Source of the DNA: Sporothrix humicola
Taxonomy: Eukaryota > Ascomycota > Sordariomycetes > Ophiostomatales > Ophiostomataceae
Length of the DNA stretch: 64,000 nt
Assembly (NCBI GenBank): GCA_021396245.1
Contig: WNYE01000108.1
Span: 1 to 64,000 of the forward strand
Direction: 5' to 3'
Shown here piece after piece: positions 52,201-62,539 of this stretch. The notes beneath the pieces are model-generated. The model was not told the DNA's origin. It worked only from the letters and a program-made list of their open reading frames with translations, and ran no database searches. Both the position numbers and the translations under genes were made by a program. The first letter of the stretch is position 1, and the number at the start of each line of letters is the position of its first letter.

Positions 52201-52320
52201 TTGGTGGGTGCCATCAAGGCTGCGGTCGGTGGCTCGGCGACGATTGAAGACTGGGCCGGTCACTTGCTGGACGGCTGGCGGGAGACCATTCGCGGCTGGA
52301 GTCAGGTTCAGATGGAGTAA
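49222..52320 (+). CDS. mdm20: NatB N-terminal acetyltransferase auxiliary subunit (NAA25/MDM20)
   Basis: Auxiliary, ribosome-anchoring subunit of the NatB complex, which with the catalytic NAA20 acetylates Met-Asp, Met-Glu, Met-Asn and Met-Gln N-termini. The single-exon product has 1032 residues. The N-terminal half is an array of helical TPR-like repeats: LQTAFADQNWTTVIRLADKRF, then YYEVVKVCAETQLDG, the SVTPKDLESIELLEWACE segment, YMFWGILLTHLLS, and RWDSVFDLCRQALSL further on. The middle holds VFKLRYLLATCPETRCPRSV and a C-terminal helical region with WTYFTAMSVLASFVAFALG. The ATG is in good context after a CCCCTTCC leader. Family length (about 900-1050 in fungi) agrees. No membrane segments or targeting signals are needed for a cytosolic ribosome-bound complex. 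Confidence 0.88.
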   Translation: MAHYARQRPPLKNGVDMQLQTAFADQNWTTVIRLADKRFKVNKEQYYEVVKVCAETQLDGVADKAAAFVLVDSWVRNSVTPKDLESIELLEWACEAESAENEANYGSTFGVLRARWVKANPRNVTAATASLHACLQAWDLANAQQIATILDKSSGTNDRRYMFWGILLTHLLSGDAAQPDSKRKIYSMLAQKQLEKAAEPAEAAESTNKITDNKNSANSKDDRSLHTEEEFLLYLRVLAAHGTADNYTQRALHKTAGAGAQLAAAGRKQLFHEVLDQLEAYKRWDSVFDLCRQALSLTTGDNGQPSILACDVRVWNSFVAAAQESDNPEAAFDTVQELLTKFITATPKLPQMYIKNVGLALLQTTFSLPPALLPEPTENQSSVQVEQLLAFIEANLDKASLFNDVRSFVERLSFAESQDLLGRLSEGTTSSTLRTVLVFKLRYLLATCPETRCPRSVLYNQTEAEADEALLRGDGGPSLFEVACKVCRNAAPDSYGCTFCLQELATKSLQLHRSLSDDDAFLAAVPKMDKDPRIDLTLVAASSLLRLASDDDSDTSTTHLLQAALILDTQQRTTPDDIPLRLLLVRIFLRLGCGSHAQQLWQPLGVKRSILDALGPLFYDRISTIAPGLFTGAPTPKKPLLIEPLKQYFANVLRHPSAVRVWDAFAAGSYSSILDMAAFHGRLQRSCTRVMTVIEERRASRAFGGRVDDSLLEGLATDLARDNTPLHNATDYGALPNLESSFGQRLVERVSLGPGFSDTRMQLSLLAERYLEVVTFKPAKEYKPSKAAEAAARDKAYLLESVSRLQFSFDDLLQGLPDPTSQLTQAEWTYFTAMSVLASFVAFALGNTTGDAAATPPTVFSLLTQTLTTTVDLLRKSALPPAPSSPKTCSLLHTFTDIHSVGMLRETAVAIKHTSAFLSAFHDKENARDRTGKSGLGKDAVAGAAAFKTLSTRLLADIKAHFKAAKDTLGAPGWLDRLSRAVTSSDDDDGQEELVGAIKAAVGGSATIEDWAGHLLDGWRETIRGWSQVQME

Positions 52321-53380
52321 TCACATGATGTAAAAGATCCAAAAGATGCGATAAATAGAAAGGATAAAATGAATAAAAATGAATAAAAGTATATCTATTT
52401 TCTGTCTCTATTTTTCTTTTCTTTCTTTTTTTACCTTTATTTCCCCGAAAAAGACTTTATTTTCAGAGGCTGTTTCTTTTCATTATGTCATACGTTGTTT
52501 ATTTTCTCCCTTTTTTATCCCCTTAATTAATATGCGACGGGACACATACAGCCAACGGAGAAAAACAGGCAAAGCCAGCAATTATTACCCTGCCTAATAC
52601 GCGAATCGAAGACTCTTGGTTTCCTGGACGTCTTGGTATTTTATCTTCTTCCATTTGCACATCATTTTCGATGACAAAAGTCGACACAAAGTTGCCTTTC
52701 CCAGCCGACGACGGAGTGTTGTCGGAGGACAAGACGGCAAATTCGAATGCCAACAAATGCCAACAAATGCCATGCCTTGTCATGTCACGTCACTCTGGAC
52801 CCCATCCCCCATCCCATTTACCCCAGATTCCGCTTTGCGGAGGCAGATCCCGCCCGATCTGTTTGTGTACGGAGTAAATAAAGCAGACTTTAGATTTTAG
52901 CAGACTTTTACAACTTTACAAGACAGATCCCTGCCATTGTTTCTGGCTACACTTCCCACTTCCAGCCGCCTGACTCGTATCCACGGCACAGCTTCCGAGC
53001 TGGCATTGTAAAGTCGTTGTGTCAGTTTGAGGGAAAGGGTTTGGGAGGATCTCTGGCCTTGAACTTGGTGTAAATTCAAAATAAGTTCAAAAGCTGCCTG
53101 ACAGAAATAATTCGACGGCCATTTGATTTAACAAAACGAGAGCCTGCCCCTCGAGCGTGCCCTTCCCATTTCGTATCACACTCTCCTCGTGAATACGAGA
53201 TTTGGCCTGTGATCTCTGTCGATACCGCCCACCACACATTACTGATAACGGACAGCCCACCACACTCTCGACTGCACCTCGTATTCGTCATTCGCCCACC
53301 CGACCACAATACGATGCCCCACGGTTTCCCCTAGGCCTGCACCTGCATGCTCTGCATGCTTACCGAGTACAAGCCCGCCC
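52321..53380. other. Intergenic region upstream of the GT31-like gene
   Basis: AT-rich immediately after NAA25, then mixed. A 10-bp tandem (CAACAAATGC twice) is at 52751-52770. No gene is seen. Confidence 0.5.
52751..52770. repeat. 10-bp tandem repeat, two copies
   Basis: CAACAAATGC repeated twice head-to-tail, flanked by further AATGC and CATGCC fragments. Confidence 0.8.
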
Positions 53381-55129
53381 ATGCTCGCCTCGCCCCGCCT
53401 CGTCCAGCGCGGGCGTCTGCTGCCAGTGCTGGGTGTGCTGGCCGTGGTGTGTCTGGTCGCGTTTGTGCGTTATCGGGCCCAGTCCCAGTGGGCTGGGAAA
53501 CTGACTGGGACGCGGCCACACCCGCCGCCACTGCACGACATTGCGCACAAGCACACGCAAGGGCAAGGGCCTACGCTTGGACAGGTCTGCCCTGACGTGG
53601 CCCACCTGCACGATGGCGATGGTAATGGCTCTGGCGCCGTCTCCGATCTGAATCTGGATCTGTCGCCGGTCTACCGCTACAGCCGGCGCTGTGTGCAGCC
53701 CATCTTTCGGCACAAGACGCAGTCGTTTCGACTGAAGAGGCCAGAAGGACCCGCGGTCCGTCGCCCACCCACACGTATGGGCGGACGGCTTGTTCCAGCG
53801 CGGGCCGACATGGTCGTGGTCAACCACACGGCGATTGGCACGGCCTGCGACCGGCCGCTGCCGCCGTGCGAGCCACTCGTGCTCGACGTGCCGTATCCGT
53901 ATCCGCAACCCTCAGCCAGCAATAATTATTCGCATCTCCTCTTTGGGGTGGCATCATCACCTGCGCGGATGATGAAGGCGCTGGACGGTTTTGCGCACTG
54001 GCTGGGCGGGACGGGCGCACAGCTGGTGGCGATTGTCCAGGACGAAGACGACGCCGCCTTGGATTGGTTGGGGGAGGAGGAGGAGGAGGACGTTCTCAAT
54101 GGTGGTAATGGTGCCCGCCGCGGAAAGACGGCCGCCCACTTGGCCGACCTGGCCGCGCTCGAGACGGCGTACCGTGCCCGCGGGATCGACCTCAAAGCCA
54201 TGCCGCCGCAGCACAAGCTTGCACGCACGGTCGTCCAGAACCACTTTGTCATACTCATGACCTTGCTGAAAGAAGCCAAAGAACAGAGACCGCAGACGAC
54301 GTGGCTCAGCATTGTCGACGACGACACCTTTTTTCCGTCGCTGTATCAGTTAGACGAAACGCTCAAAAAGTACGACCACACGCGGCCGGCATGGCTCGGC
54401 GCCCTGTCAGAAGACGCTGACGCGCTGAAGCTGTGGGGCCGCATGGCCTATGGCGGCGCCGGCGTGTTTGTGAGCGTGCCGCTGGCCGAGACGGTGACCC
54501 CCTACATCGGCGAGTGTCTGAGGCAGGGCCGGAATGCCGCACTGGCTCTGCAGGCAGAGGGCGTGTCACGACCTGCTGCGGACCGCACAACCACCGGCGA
54601 CGGTTTGCTCAGGGACTGTATCACGCGACACGCACACGGAACATCACTCACCCTCGTGCCCGGCCTCAACCAGCACGACCTGTACGGCGACATCTCTGGC
54701 TTTTACGAGGCCGGCCTGTCGCCATTGTCGGTCCACCACTGGCGCAGCTGGTACAAGGTGCCCCTGCCGGCCATGGCGGCCGTCACGCGTTTGTGTGGCG
54801 ACTGCTTCCTCGGGAGGTGGGTGTGGCCGGCGCACGGTGGGGGGCAAGAAGAGACACTCTTTGCCAACGGCTTCTCGGTGACGCAGTATCGAACCGGCAT
54901 TCACCCCGACTTTCGACGCATGGAGGAGACGTGGTCGCACGCGGGCGACGAGTTTGCTGCCGCTCTCGGTCCGCTGCGGCCGGCGTTGAACGAGACGGAC
55001 AAGAAGAGCTTTCGGTTGCGGGGGGTTGTCACTGACAAAAAGGACGGCATATTTCGACAAGTCTACGTCTACAAGGGAGCTTTTGGAACGGACGAGCCGG
55101 ACGAAGTGTTTGAGCTCGTGTGGGAGTAG
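53381..55129 (+). CDS. Golgi type II glycosyltransferase, GT31 / Fringe-like
   Basis: A 582-residue single-exon protein. A short basic N-terminus is followed by a single hydrophobic segment (LLPVLGVLAVVCLVAFV, about 13-30), the layout of Golgi type II glycosyltransferases. The catalytic block resembles Fringe-like GT31 members: KLARTVVQNHFVILMTLL, then WLSIVDDDTFFPSLYQLDE with the metal-binding D313-D314-D315, GRMAYGGAGVFVSVPLA, and DGLLRDCITRHAHGTSL followed by LVPGLNQHDLYGD. These correspond to the donor and acceptor blocks of the family. The C-terminal region has PLSVHHWRSWYKVPLPAM. Substrate unknown; addition to cell-surface glycans is likely. An Asp/Glu-rich insert is at about 228-235. 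Confidence 0.8.
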   Translation: MLASPRLVQRGRLLPVLGVLAVVCLVAFVRYRAQSQWAGKLTGTRPHPPPLHDIAHKHTQGQGPTLGQVCPDVAHLHDGDGNGSGAVSDLNLDLSPVYRYSRRCVQPIFRHKTQSFRLKRPEGPAVRRPPTRMGGRLVPARADMVVVNHTAIGTACDRPLPPCEPLVLDVPYPYPQPSASNNYSHLLFGVASSPARMMKALDGFAHWLGGTGAQLVAIVQDEDDAALDWLGEEEEEDVLNGGNGARRGKTAAHLADLAALETAYRARGIDLKAMPPQHKLARTVVQNHFVILMTLLKEAKEQRPQTTWLSIVDDDTFFPSLYQLDETLKKYDHTRPAWLGALSEDADALKLWGRMAYGGAGVFVSVPLAETVTPYIGECLRQGRNAALALQAEGVSRPAADRTTTGDGLLRDCITRHAHGTSLTLVPGLNQHDLYGDISGFYEAGLSPLSVHHWRSWYKVPLPAMAAVTRLCGDCFLGRWVWPAHGGGQEETLFANGFSVTQYRTGIHPDFRRMEETWSHAGDEFAAALGPLRPALNETDKKSFRLRGVVTDKKDGIFRQVYVYKGAFGTDEPDEVFELVWE

Positions 55130-58100
55130 GAGGTGCAGTGGGAGGAAGAAAGGAAGGAGCGATGTTGATGGCAAGAACAAGACCACGTGACAATCGCGAA
55201 TTAGGGTGAACTGGCTCCTGGCTGCCTCGCGTCTGAATCGCGATCTGGACGGAGATGGGCGGGCGATCTGCAAAAAGGATAAGGAGGGAGCAGCGAAGCG
55301 AACAGACCGGACAGACGTGGGGGATCCACTTTCATAAAAAAGAACAAGAAAAGAAGAAATAGGAATACATAAAAATGGGAGAGGAACGATTAAAATTGAA
55401 GAAAGAGTGGACTCTGTGTGGATTGTTATTTTGCTGGGATTCTGGGACTGGGGCACCGCGCAATCTATGGAAATTACCCACGTTTATGCTGGGCGGAAGG
55501 CCCATAGCCGGAATGAGCGCCGGAGGGAGGGGACTGACTTTTGGAGAGGAAGGAACGACGGGACGAGGAAGAAAAGAAGGAAGGCATGGAAATGGAAATA
55601 CAGAAAGACAAAAATACTTTTCCAAAATAAACTCGAAAATAAGGAATATGAAAGATGGAAAACAACAAAGACCCAGAAAAAAGAGAGGCCCGGAAGCTGG
55701 TCCAGGCCAAAAAGGACCAAAAGGACCAAAAGGACCTGGAGGACCACTGGAAAACAATAAAAACAAAATGACAACAGGGCGCAGCATGTGGGCACATTCA
55801 TTACGGCGACTTCCGTTGCAACGTCCGGACTGACAGTGGGGGCGGAAGACAAGAAGATATTGTGAAGCAAAGAGGAAAAGACGTGACAAGACGCGGAATG
55901 ACAATTTATTCAGATACTCGATACGTCGTACTCACTACTACTTCGACACCGAACTCTACGCCGAAGTGGCTGTTCAGCTCATGCCGGCGAACACGGCAGG
56001 AGCGAACGATGTCAATAGTCAATACGGAGAAGGCGCTCACGCGAACGAGAGTCGTCTGTGTGTTTGGTCAGCAAAGGCAATCGTTCCTCCTGCTCCTATC
56101 TATTAAAAGATACAAACGACGCGATGCACCAAACTGGCCTAACTCCTAAAAGACTGGTGAGAAGACTGGTGGAGAGAGCCGCGCATATTGAACTGAATGG
56201 CGCGACACCGCGGCTGCCGGACGATTTTGGCCTTCAGTCCTCCTTTTTATTGGCTTGCTGGGACAATGATTTATTTACTTGCATCGTTTTGATTTCATCA
56301 TGACATTTATTGTACTGTCGTGCAAATATTCCGAGACATGACGGAGTTCTTTATTCAGCATTGTTAAAGAAGCCTGAAGTCTGAGGCCTGGTAAATGCTT
56401 TCAAGCCCTGAAGCATGAAGCTCAAAGCCTGAAGCCTGAAGCCTGTCGCCGGAAGGAGCCCTGCCCCTGTCACTCCAGCGCCACCCGTCGCACCCGCAAC
56501 GCCTCACAGCGCCATTGTGCAGATTGTCCAGATTTCCAGCACCTTTTCAAGTGCTTCCCCAGCGGATCGCGCAGAAGCCACAGCGCGCAGATATATGCAA
56601 GGTGGCACAAGCACAAGCACGAGCCGCGGCAATACGTCGCAAGCCTCTCTATCTCTCTATCAACGACATATTATTACGACGTGCATTCGACTCCGTACGG
56701 CGCACATGGCGGCAAGGACAAGCAGATGCAAGCCACGTCCGACCAGAGTGTTTGCTGTGTAAAATGTTTTGCTGAGGGCACACGACAGGTGAATTGGCCG
56801 AGGCCAGGAAATAGTAGTCAGTAACAAGCAATATCGAACGGAGCCAATTGACAATTGGCAATTGCCCCATATCACGCGTACTTTCTAATAAGCGACCTGG
56901 TCCAGCTGGAAAGTGGTGACAAAGGCGGACGAGTGGGTGGGAGGGTGCTGGCAGATGGTGGGTGTGGGTGATGACAGAGGCGTTCTTCGTTCTTTCCTTA
57001 TTGAGCTTGTCGAGCGTGGCTTTCCTTGTTTGGTGGTCCTGTCAGCCTCTATCCTTGTTTGCAAATAGAAGGAACCTGGGAACATGCCGAAGGCCTCCAA
57101 AGAACAAGAACAGAAGAATAGCCAGAACACAGATACAGGATTTGCACATGGTCGGCAATATGCAATATCCAGGCGAGCCAGGTTCTTGACGACAGCAGTT
57201 CATGGTTCGTTGCCAGGATTCGATTGCCAGCGCATCATCACCGATTGCCGTTCAACTTAACAGCGGTCAGCCTGATCGTCGATTGTCAAGGTCTGGCCTG
57301 GGTCTGGCCTGGGGAAATCTTGTTCGTCTTTCCCGTCTCTTCTTTTCTTGTTGTTCTTCCACTGTTTTTGGCTGTCTTCCGCGTCATTTTTCATTTCGAC
57401 TGTCGTAGCGCTGTAACGCTGTTAGATAAGGTCGTCTGTCGTGCTTTCCTTTCTTTGGCTTCCCTGGCCTCGCTTTCGACCTGAGTTAGGCCTGGCCAGG
57501 CCGAAGAGGAGCTCTTTTGCAGCTCCTGATTGGCTGCACGTCCCAAATCTTTCCACACTTCATCCTCCACACCACCCCCTGATTCCTTTATTGTTTGCTG
57601 ATCAAAGAACCACTTGTCTTTCGTCTTCACTAGTCTCTCCACCTTTCACGCCTTCGCTCTCTATTTTCGGTTCTTCTCAGCAAAAGGCCTTCTGTCATGG
57701 CCTTGTGTCAATTCACCATCCATCATACTGTGTTTCTAACCACAAAAGGCAGTGCATCAATGACAATACAGTGCTTCTTTTTGTTTTGTTTGTGTTTGCA
57801 GTTTTTGTTTGCATTTTCATCTCATCGTCGTTTCTTTTGAATTTGTTTCTCAGGCATCGCCAATTTGCATCTTTTGATTTTGTCGTCTGAGGCCGTCCTC
57901 TGCTCTTTCCCTTTTGCCCATTTCTGTTCCTGCCCGTTCCTGGCGCTGTCCCACAGTCTTTGTCCCACTGTGCGCGCCGGAGCGCATTAGTGCCTGCTTT
58001 TGCTGCATCTTTCCCCTTTATTTTTTCTTTGATCTGTGAGCGTGTTTCTTTTTTTAGGAGTTTTTATCGCTCTTTCATCAACGAAAAAAAGAACAAAAGA

Positions 58101-60244
58101 GCTTGCAGAAAATATTGTCGAAAACGGACGTCAAAGAAAAAGAAACACAAAAGAAATAAAAGCACCACACATCCCACACACCGCATCTCATCAAAGAGCG
58201 ATAACAAAAGAGGACAAAACAAAACAAACAAAATCTACCCAAACCACACCAAATGCACGATAAACACAAATAATCGCTCGTCCTTCATTTCGCTGCATCT
58301 CGTCATTTCGTCAGACCCTAGTAAACAAACTGTTTTCCCTCCCAGAAAGAACCCCTCAAATCTTCACATGAAGACTTGCCTCACCCGAAAGATACCTGAA
58401 ACCTGGCTAGGCCCTGCCCTTAATTTCAGGTATCGACTGCCTCTTTCCTCCAGTGTTCTCAGTACTGACTGCCTTCTGCCTCCTTCCTCCTGGGCTGTTC
58501 CTGGCAAGCTCTCTGCCGCATCGCCCAATCGGGCTAGTGACAGTGTGCCCCTTCCTCTTTGGCGCCCGTGTACAGTGTCAACAGCGTCAGGAGTGGTGTA
58601 AAATGTGTAAAAGGGGCTGCCTCTCTATGATCTGTTAGTGGAGGGAGACCACCACGTTAGAGAGCCTCGCATCGCTTGCTGCTGGCAGGACCCGCCCTTT
58701 GATATGCGCCCTCCATCTTCTTTCCTTCTTTCTGTCTGCCCGATTTTCACTGACAGGGGTATGAAGCCGTAGTGGATGGCTCGATGGATATGGGAAAAAA
58801 GGAAATAAAAAGAGAATAAAAAAGAATAAAAGAAAACTCAGAAATAATACCAAAAAATTTAGTGAAGAAAGAACTGAAGGAAAGAGGGCACGCACTTGTT
58901 CCTTCCACCCCTGACCTCATACACTCGCTCACAGTCGCTCTTTCCGGTAACAATCCCTTTCCCCCTCCCATCACCACGGTCGTTCTTCCCTGTTTTGTCT
59001 CTTTGCTCTCTTGATAGGCTTTGCTCTTTCTCTTTTCTTTACTCTGTGCCCTCGCTCTTTCTTCATCGGTGATTTCCTTGCATCGCTGCCCGACACTCGC
59101 TTTCCCCAGTCTATCGCTTACTTTCTCTTCTCCTTTTTGCTTCATTTTCATTTTCATTCTTCAACAACATTCGCTTTTACTCCATACTCCTTCAGTATCG
59201 TCATTTTCTCAATTGCGCCCGCGCTCTCGAAAGTGAGCACCGCCAGCCTCCTCCGCCAACCACCACTCTACTTTCCACCCCCGGTCTGGCCTTTCTCCCT
59301 TCGTTTCAGACGCCCTGCTTTGGGATTAGACGCCCTTTGCTCTGTTCAACGAGTCCTTTCGCTTTCCTTTTCAGCGTCCATATTCCTCGCTCGTTTCCTC
59401 AGCCTCTTTCGTCTCGTCTCGACTTTGACTGCCACTCGCTCGGTCTCGAGAATACCCTCTTCGACGCACATTCGCTATTCTACGACGATCTCCGTCCCTC
59501 GTTTTCTCGTTCTCTCGCTTTCTCGTTCTCGCCCATTCCTCGTCTCCCTTTTTGACGTGCCTCATTCTTCATTTCAGACAAAAGAACCGACAATCTCAAC
59601 GTCGAAGAATAGACTGTCGCGTTTGCGTGTTAATCAACATCTCGACTGCACCGAAATCTCCTCCTAAAACATCCCCCGTTTTTGTTTTTGGATCGACAAA
59701 CTTTATTTCTTTTCCGCGCTCTTGGTCGCCTTGGTTTCGCCCTTTCCTGCATCCTGCGTCCCCTTGTTTGGTCTTTTCGACTCTCTTTTCGCCCTTCTCC
59801 CTCCAGAAACGCCCTCTCCAGGCCCTCCAGGCTCTATTTTTGTCGTATCTGGCCCTCGTCCGACCCGGATCGTCCAAGCATCTTGAGACACTTGCACCGC
59901 ACATCAGGGGTCGCTTTTACAACACAGACGCAACAACTCCCGAGAATCCAGAAACCCAGGAAACGCACTCTATCCACGGAGTACGGTGTGTCTTGTCATT
60001 CACTTCACCTTTTCGAACATCCACACCACTGAGTCTGAGTAACTGTCGTGTTGCCCAGACACTGTGTGTGCAACCAGCCTTGCCTTGCATCCCGACTCCA
60101 ACCTTCCGGCCCCCTTTCCACCAACCATCGCGACTCTTGGCCTTTTCTTCCAGTCTCCTATTTCCTCGCGATCTCTACCACCTAATACTCCTCCATCTTC
60201 TCATCACCACCACATAGACCGCTGGTCGGCACAATGCAATCAAG
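55130..60244. other. 5.1 kb gene-poor region with pyrimidine-rich leader
   Basis: No gene is supported. 55,330-55,780 is purine-rich on the plus strand; its frame at 55375-55833 contains a Gly-X-Y string made by a repeated AAAGGACC word. 56,369-56,447 holds degenerate GAAGCCT heptamers. 57,200-60,240 is pyrimidine-rich on the plus strand, in the direction of the TBC gene, with long TTG-started frames that look compositional. This probably includes a long 5' leader of the TBC gene. Confidence 0.55.
56369..56447. repeat. Degenerate GAAGCCT heptamer array
   Basis: Several imperfect copies; the clearest three (AAAGCCT, GAAGCCT, GAAGCCT) are at 56424-56444. Confidence 0.75.
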
Positions 60245-60248
60245 ATGA
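60234..60248 (+). promoter_or_regulatory. Five-codon upstream ORF overlapping the TBC start
   Basis: ATG CAA TCA AGA TGA: a four-residue reading frame whose stop codon overlaps the two consecutive ATGs of the TBC gene at 60245 and 60248. It is out of frame with the main gene by 11 nt. Such an overlap can lower or condition translation of the main frame by termination and re-initiation. Confidence 0.5.
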
Positions 60249-62539
60249 TGGTCTACGAACACGCAATCGTCGACTCTGTCGTCCCCAGTCCGGGGTCGCC
60301 GCCTGGCATGACCGCCTCCAAATCGTCCAAATCCTCCTCTTTCCACTCCATCAGCTCCGACGACAACAGCGTCTTGTCCGATGTCAACCACTTTGAAGAC
60401 ATTGGCCTTGACGACGACGCCGCCTCCATCGCCGCCCAACACGACCGCGACACAGACTTCAAGTCCTCCCGCCCCAACCGCTTCTCGCCCTCTTTCTCTG
60501 CGGACCTCCGCGCCGCCTCGCTCCAGTCCGCCTCCACACACAGCCTGACAAGTAAACCGCGCGTCTACTCGTCCTCTCGCGAACTCGCCCGCACACGGCC
60601 ACACGCTCCGCCCAACCGCGACTTCACACCAAACGGCAACGCCCGTCCATCCTTCCCCAGCCTCCAAAGTCAAGTCCGCGGCGCCAATGTCCGCAGCACG
60701 AGCACGAGCGCGCTGACGCCGGACGCCCTGGCCCTCAAGTCCAAGAGAAGTCTCGGCAACCGGTCAGCAACGTCGCTCTCGTTCCGCCACCGCAGCCCAA
60801 GTCCCAACATTGTCAATGTCCCCCATGGCCTCAAGGACCCGGCCGCCATTGTCAAGCCGCGCCGCAGCAGCTGGCAGTCAACGCGCGAGCGCAAGACGGC
60901 CATCCAGCTGGAGATGGAGTGCGACGAAGACGAGGGTGACGACATCCCCGAAGGCCTCATTCTGGACAACGTCCCCATCTCGCCCCGCCCACCTTCCGAA
61001 CGCTCTCATTCCATCAACCCCAGTCCCGCCAGTTCCAAGCCCGGATCCCCCGATCGCTCAGCCAAAGAGCACAAGCACCGCAGTGTCGGCAACGGCACAC
61101 CGGCCATTGCAGCCGCACAGGGCTCGCTCCGCTCGCCAGCATGGAAGAACGAGCACAACAAGTCGTACAGCGAGGTGTCTTCGCCCATTAAGATGCGCGC
61201 AAAGAGCTGGACGACTGCGCTTTCCGAGCTGAGCCTGGAAGCCAAGACTCTGACGGAGAAGCTCGAGGAGCACGCCGACGAGCTCGAGCTCAAGACACAG
61301 CAACGGTCCAGCACGGGCTCCATGCCTGCACGGCGGTCTTCGACTGGACCCTCCCTCGACTCCAAACCCCGCCACAAGTCGGCCCTGCCGGAACTGCCGC
61401 CTCTGCGCCGCAGCAATATCATGATCGACCCTCTACCCGTGTCCAAGGAGAAGGAAGCCGTTCTGTCGCGCACACGGCCGTCGTGGCTGCCGCCCAAGGA
61501 CCCGGCCGAGGAGAAGCGCCACCTCAAGGAGTACCAGAAGATGATGGCCTACAGCCTCGAGGCTGAAAAGCGCCGCGAGGCCACCAAGCAGGCCAAGTCC
61601 GACTGTCGCGATACCGCCGTCAGCAGCCTCATGCAGATCTGGGACCACGACATCATCCCCCGCTGGACCGTCGCCATCCGCGAGCGCCGCACGCGCGATC
61701 TGTGGTGGCGCGGTGTGGCCCCGCGGAGCCGCGGTGCTGTGTGGTCACGCGCCATCGGCAACGAGCTCGGCCTCACAGAAGCTTCGTTCCACGCTGCTCT
61801 GAGCCGCGCCTACGAGGTGGACGTGCGCGCCAAGGCCGAGAACTCGATCGAGGGCGACGAGCAGTACCTGGCCTGCTTCGAGCGAATCCGCAAGGATGTC
61901 CAGGAGCACACGTGGAAGGACCTCAAGATCTTCCAGGCCGGCGCTCCCCTGCACCAGGGTCTCATGGATGTCCTGATGGCCTACTCCATGTACCGCAGCG
62001 ACATTGGCTACGTCACCGGCTGTAACACCATCGCCGCTTTGCTCCTCCTGAACCTGCCCGGCCCCGCCTCGGCTTTCGTCGCTCTCGCCAACCTGCTTAA
62101 CCGCCCGCTGCCGCTGAGCTTCTACGCCGCCGACCCGGGCGCCAAGTCGTCTGCCTATAACCTGATGCTGCAGACCCTGGCGCAAAAGTCGCCCGTCCTC
62201 TTTGACCACATTACCAACATGCCCGACCACGACCCCGACGTTTACCTAAACAGCGTCTTCACCTCGCTCTTCACCGGCCACCTGGCCCTCGACCAGGCTG
62301 CTCGTCTCTTTGACGTCTACGTCTTTGAGGGCGACACCATCCTGGTGCGCGCCGGTGTAGCTCTTCTCGTTCAACGGGAAGCCGCACTGCTCGGTGCGCA
62401 GGACATGACAGATGTCGTCAAGGCCATTACGCCCGGCGGCGACGGTGCCGGGGATAAGCAGATTGTCGTTGCCCAGCACGGCGAGGAGGACCGCTGGATG
62501 CTTGCTGTCCGCGAGGCCGGCAAGGTGTCTCCTAAGTGA
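60245..62539 (+). CDS. TBC-domain protein lacking catalytic fingers
   Basis: A 764-residue single-exon protein. Residues 1-400 are Ser-, Pro- and Arg-rich low complexity, with many possible phosphosites and a basic block. The C-terminal half is a TBC (Rab-GAP) domain: WWRGVAPRSRGAVWSRAIGN (about 485-505), the LKIFQAGAPLHQGLMDVLMA block, YRSDIGYVTGCNTIAALLLL, and DQAARLFDVYVFEGDTILVR. The IxxDxxR arginine finger reads I548-R-K-D551-V-Q-E554, with Glu in place of Arg, and the YxQ glutamine finger reads Y589-V-T591. A standard dual-finger GAP mechanism is therefore unlikely. The domain resembles the TBC1D12/TBC1D14 branch in its FQ-G-P-H motif. It may bind a Rab as an effector or scaffold. Confidence 0.82.
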   Translation: MMVYEHAIVDSVVPSPGSPPGMTASKSSKSSSFHSISSDDNSVLSDVNHFEDIGLDDDAASIAAQHDRDTDFKSSRPNRFSPSFSADLRAASLQSASTHSLTSKPRVYSSSRELARTRPHAPPNRDFTPNGNARPSFPSLQSQVRGANVRSTSTSALTPDALALKSKRSLGNRSATSLSFRHRSPSPNIVNVPHGLKDPAAIVKPRRSSWQSTRERKTAIQLEMECDEDEGDDIPEGLILDNVPISPRPPSERSHSINPSPASSKPGSPDRSAKEHKHRSVGNGTPAIAAAQGSLRSPAWKNEHNKSYSEVSSPIKMRAKSWTTALSELSLEAKTLTEKLEEHADELELKTQQRSSTGSMPARRSSTGPSLDSKPRHKSALPELPPLRRSNIMIDPLPVSKEKEAVLSRTRPSWLPPKDPAEEKRHLKEYQKMMAYSLEAEKRREATKQAKSDCRDTAVSSLMQIWDHDIIPRWTVAIRERRTRDLWWRGVAPRSRGAVWSRAIGNELGLTEASFHAALSRAYEVDVRAKAENSIEGDEQYLACFERIRKDVQEHTWKDLKIFQAGAPLHQGLMDVLMAYSMYRSDIGYVTGCNTIAALLLLNLPGPASAFVALANLLNRPLPLSFYAADPGAKSSAYNLMLQTLAQKSPVLFDHITNMPDHDPDVYLNSVFTSLFTGHLALDQAARLFDVYVFEGDTILVRAGVALLVQREAALLGAQDMTDVVKAITPGGDGAGDKQIVVAQHGEEDRWMLAVREAGKVSPK

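Noticed and set aside
55375..55833. Plus-strand frame with a collagen-like Gly-X-Y stretch
   Set aside because: The stretch comes from a short AAAGGACC-type repeat in purine-rich DNA; the rest has no coding bias or homology I recognise.
57960..58601. Plus-strand frame of 213 codons
   Set aside because: It starts at TTG, is Lys/Asn/Thr- and Ser-rich, and lies in a leader-like pyrimidine-rich region.
59552..60217. Plus-strand frame of 221 codons before the TBC gene
   Set aside because: It starts at TTG and follows the CT-rich composition; best seen as leader.
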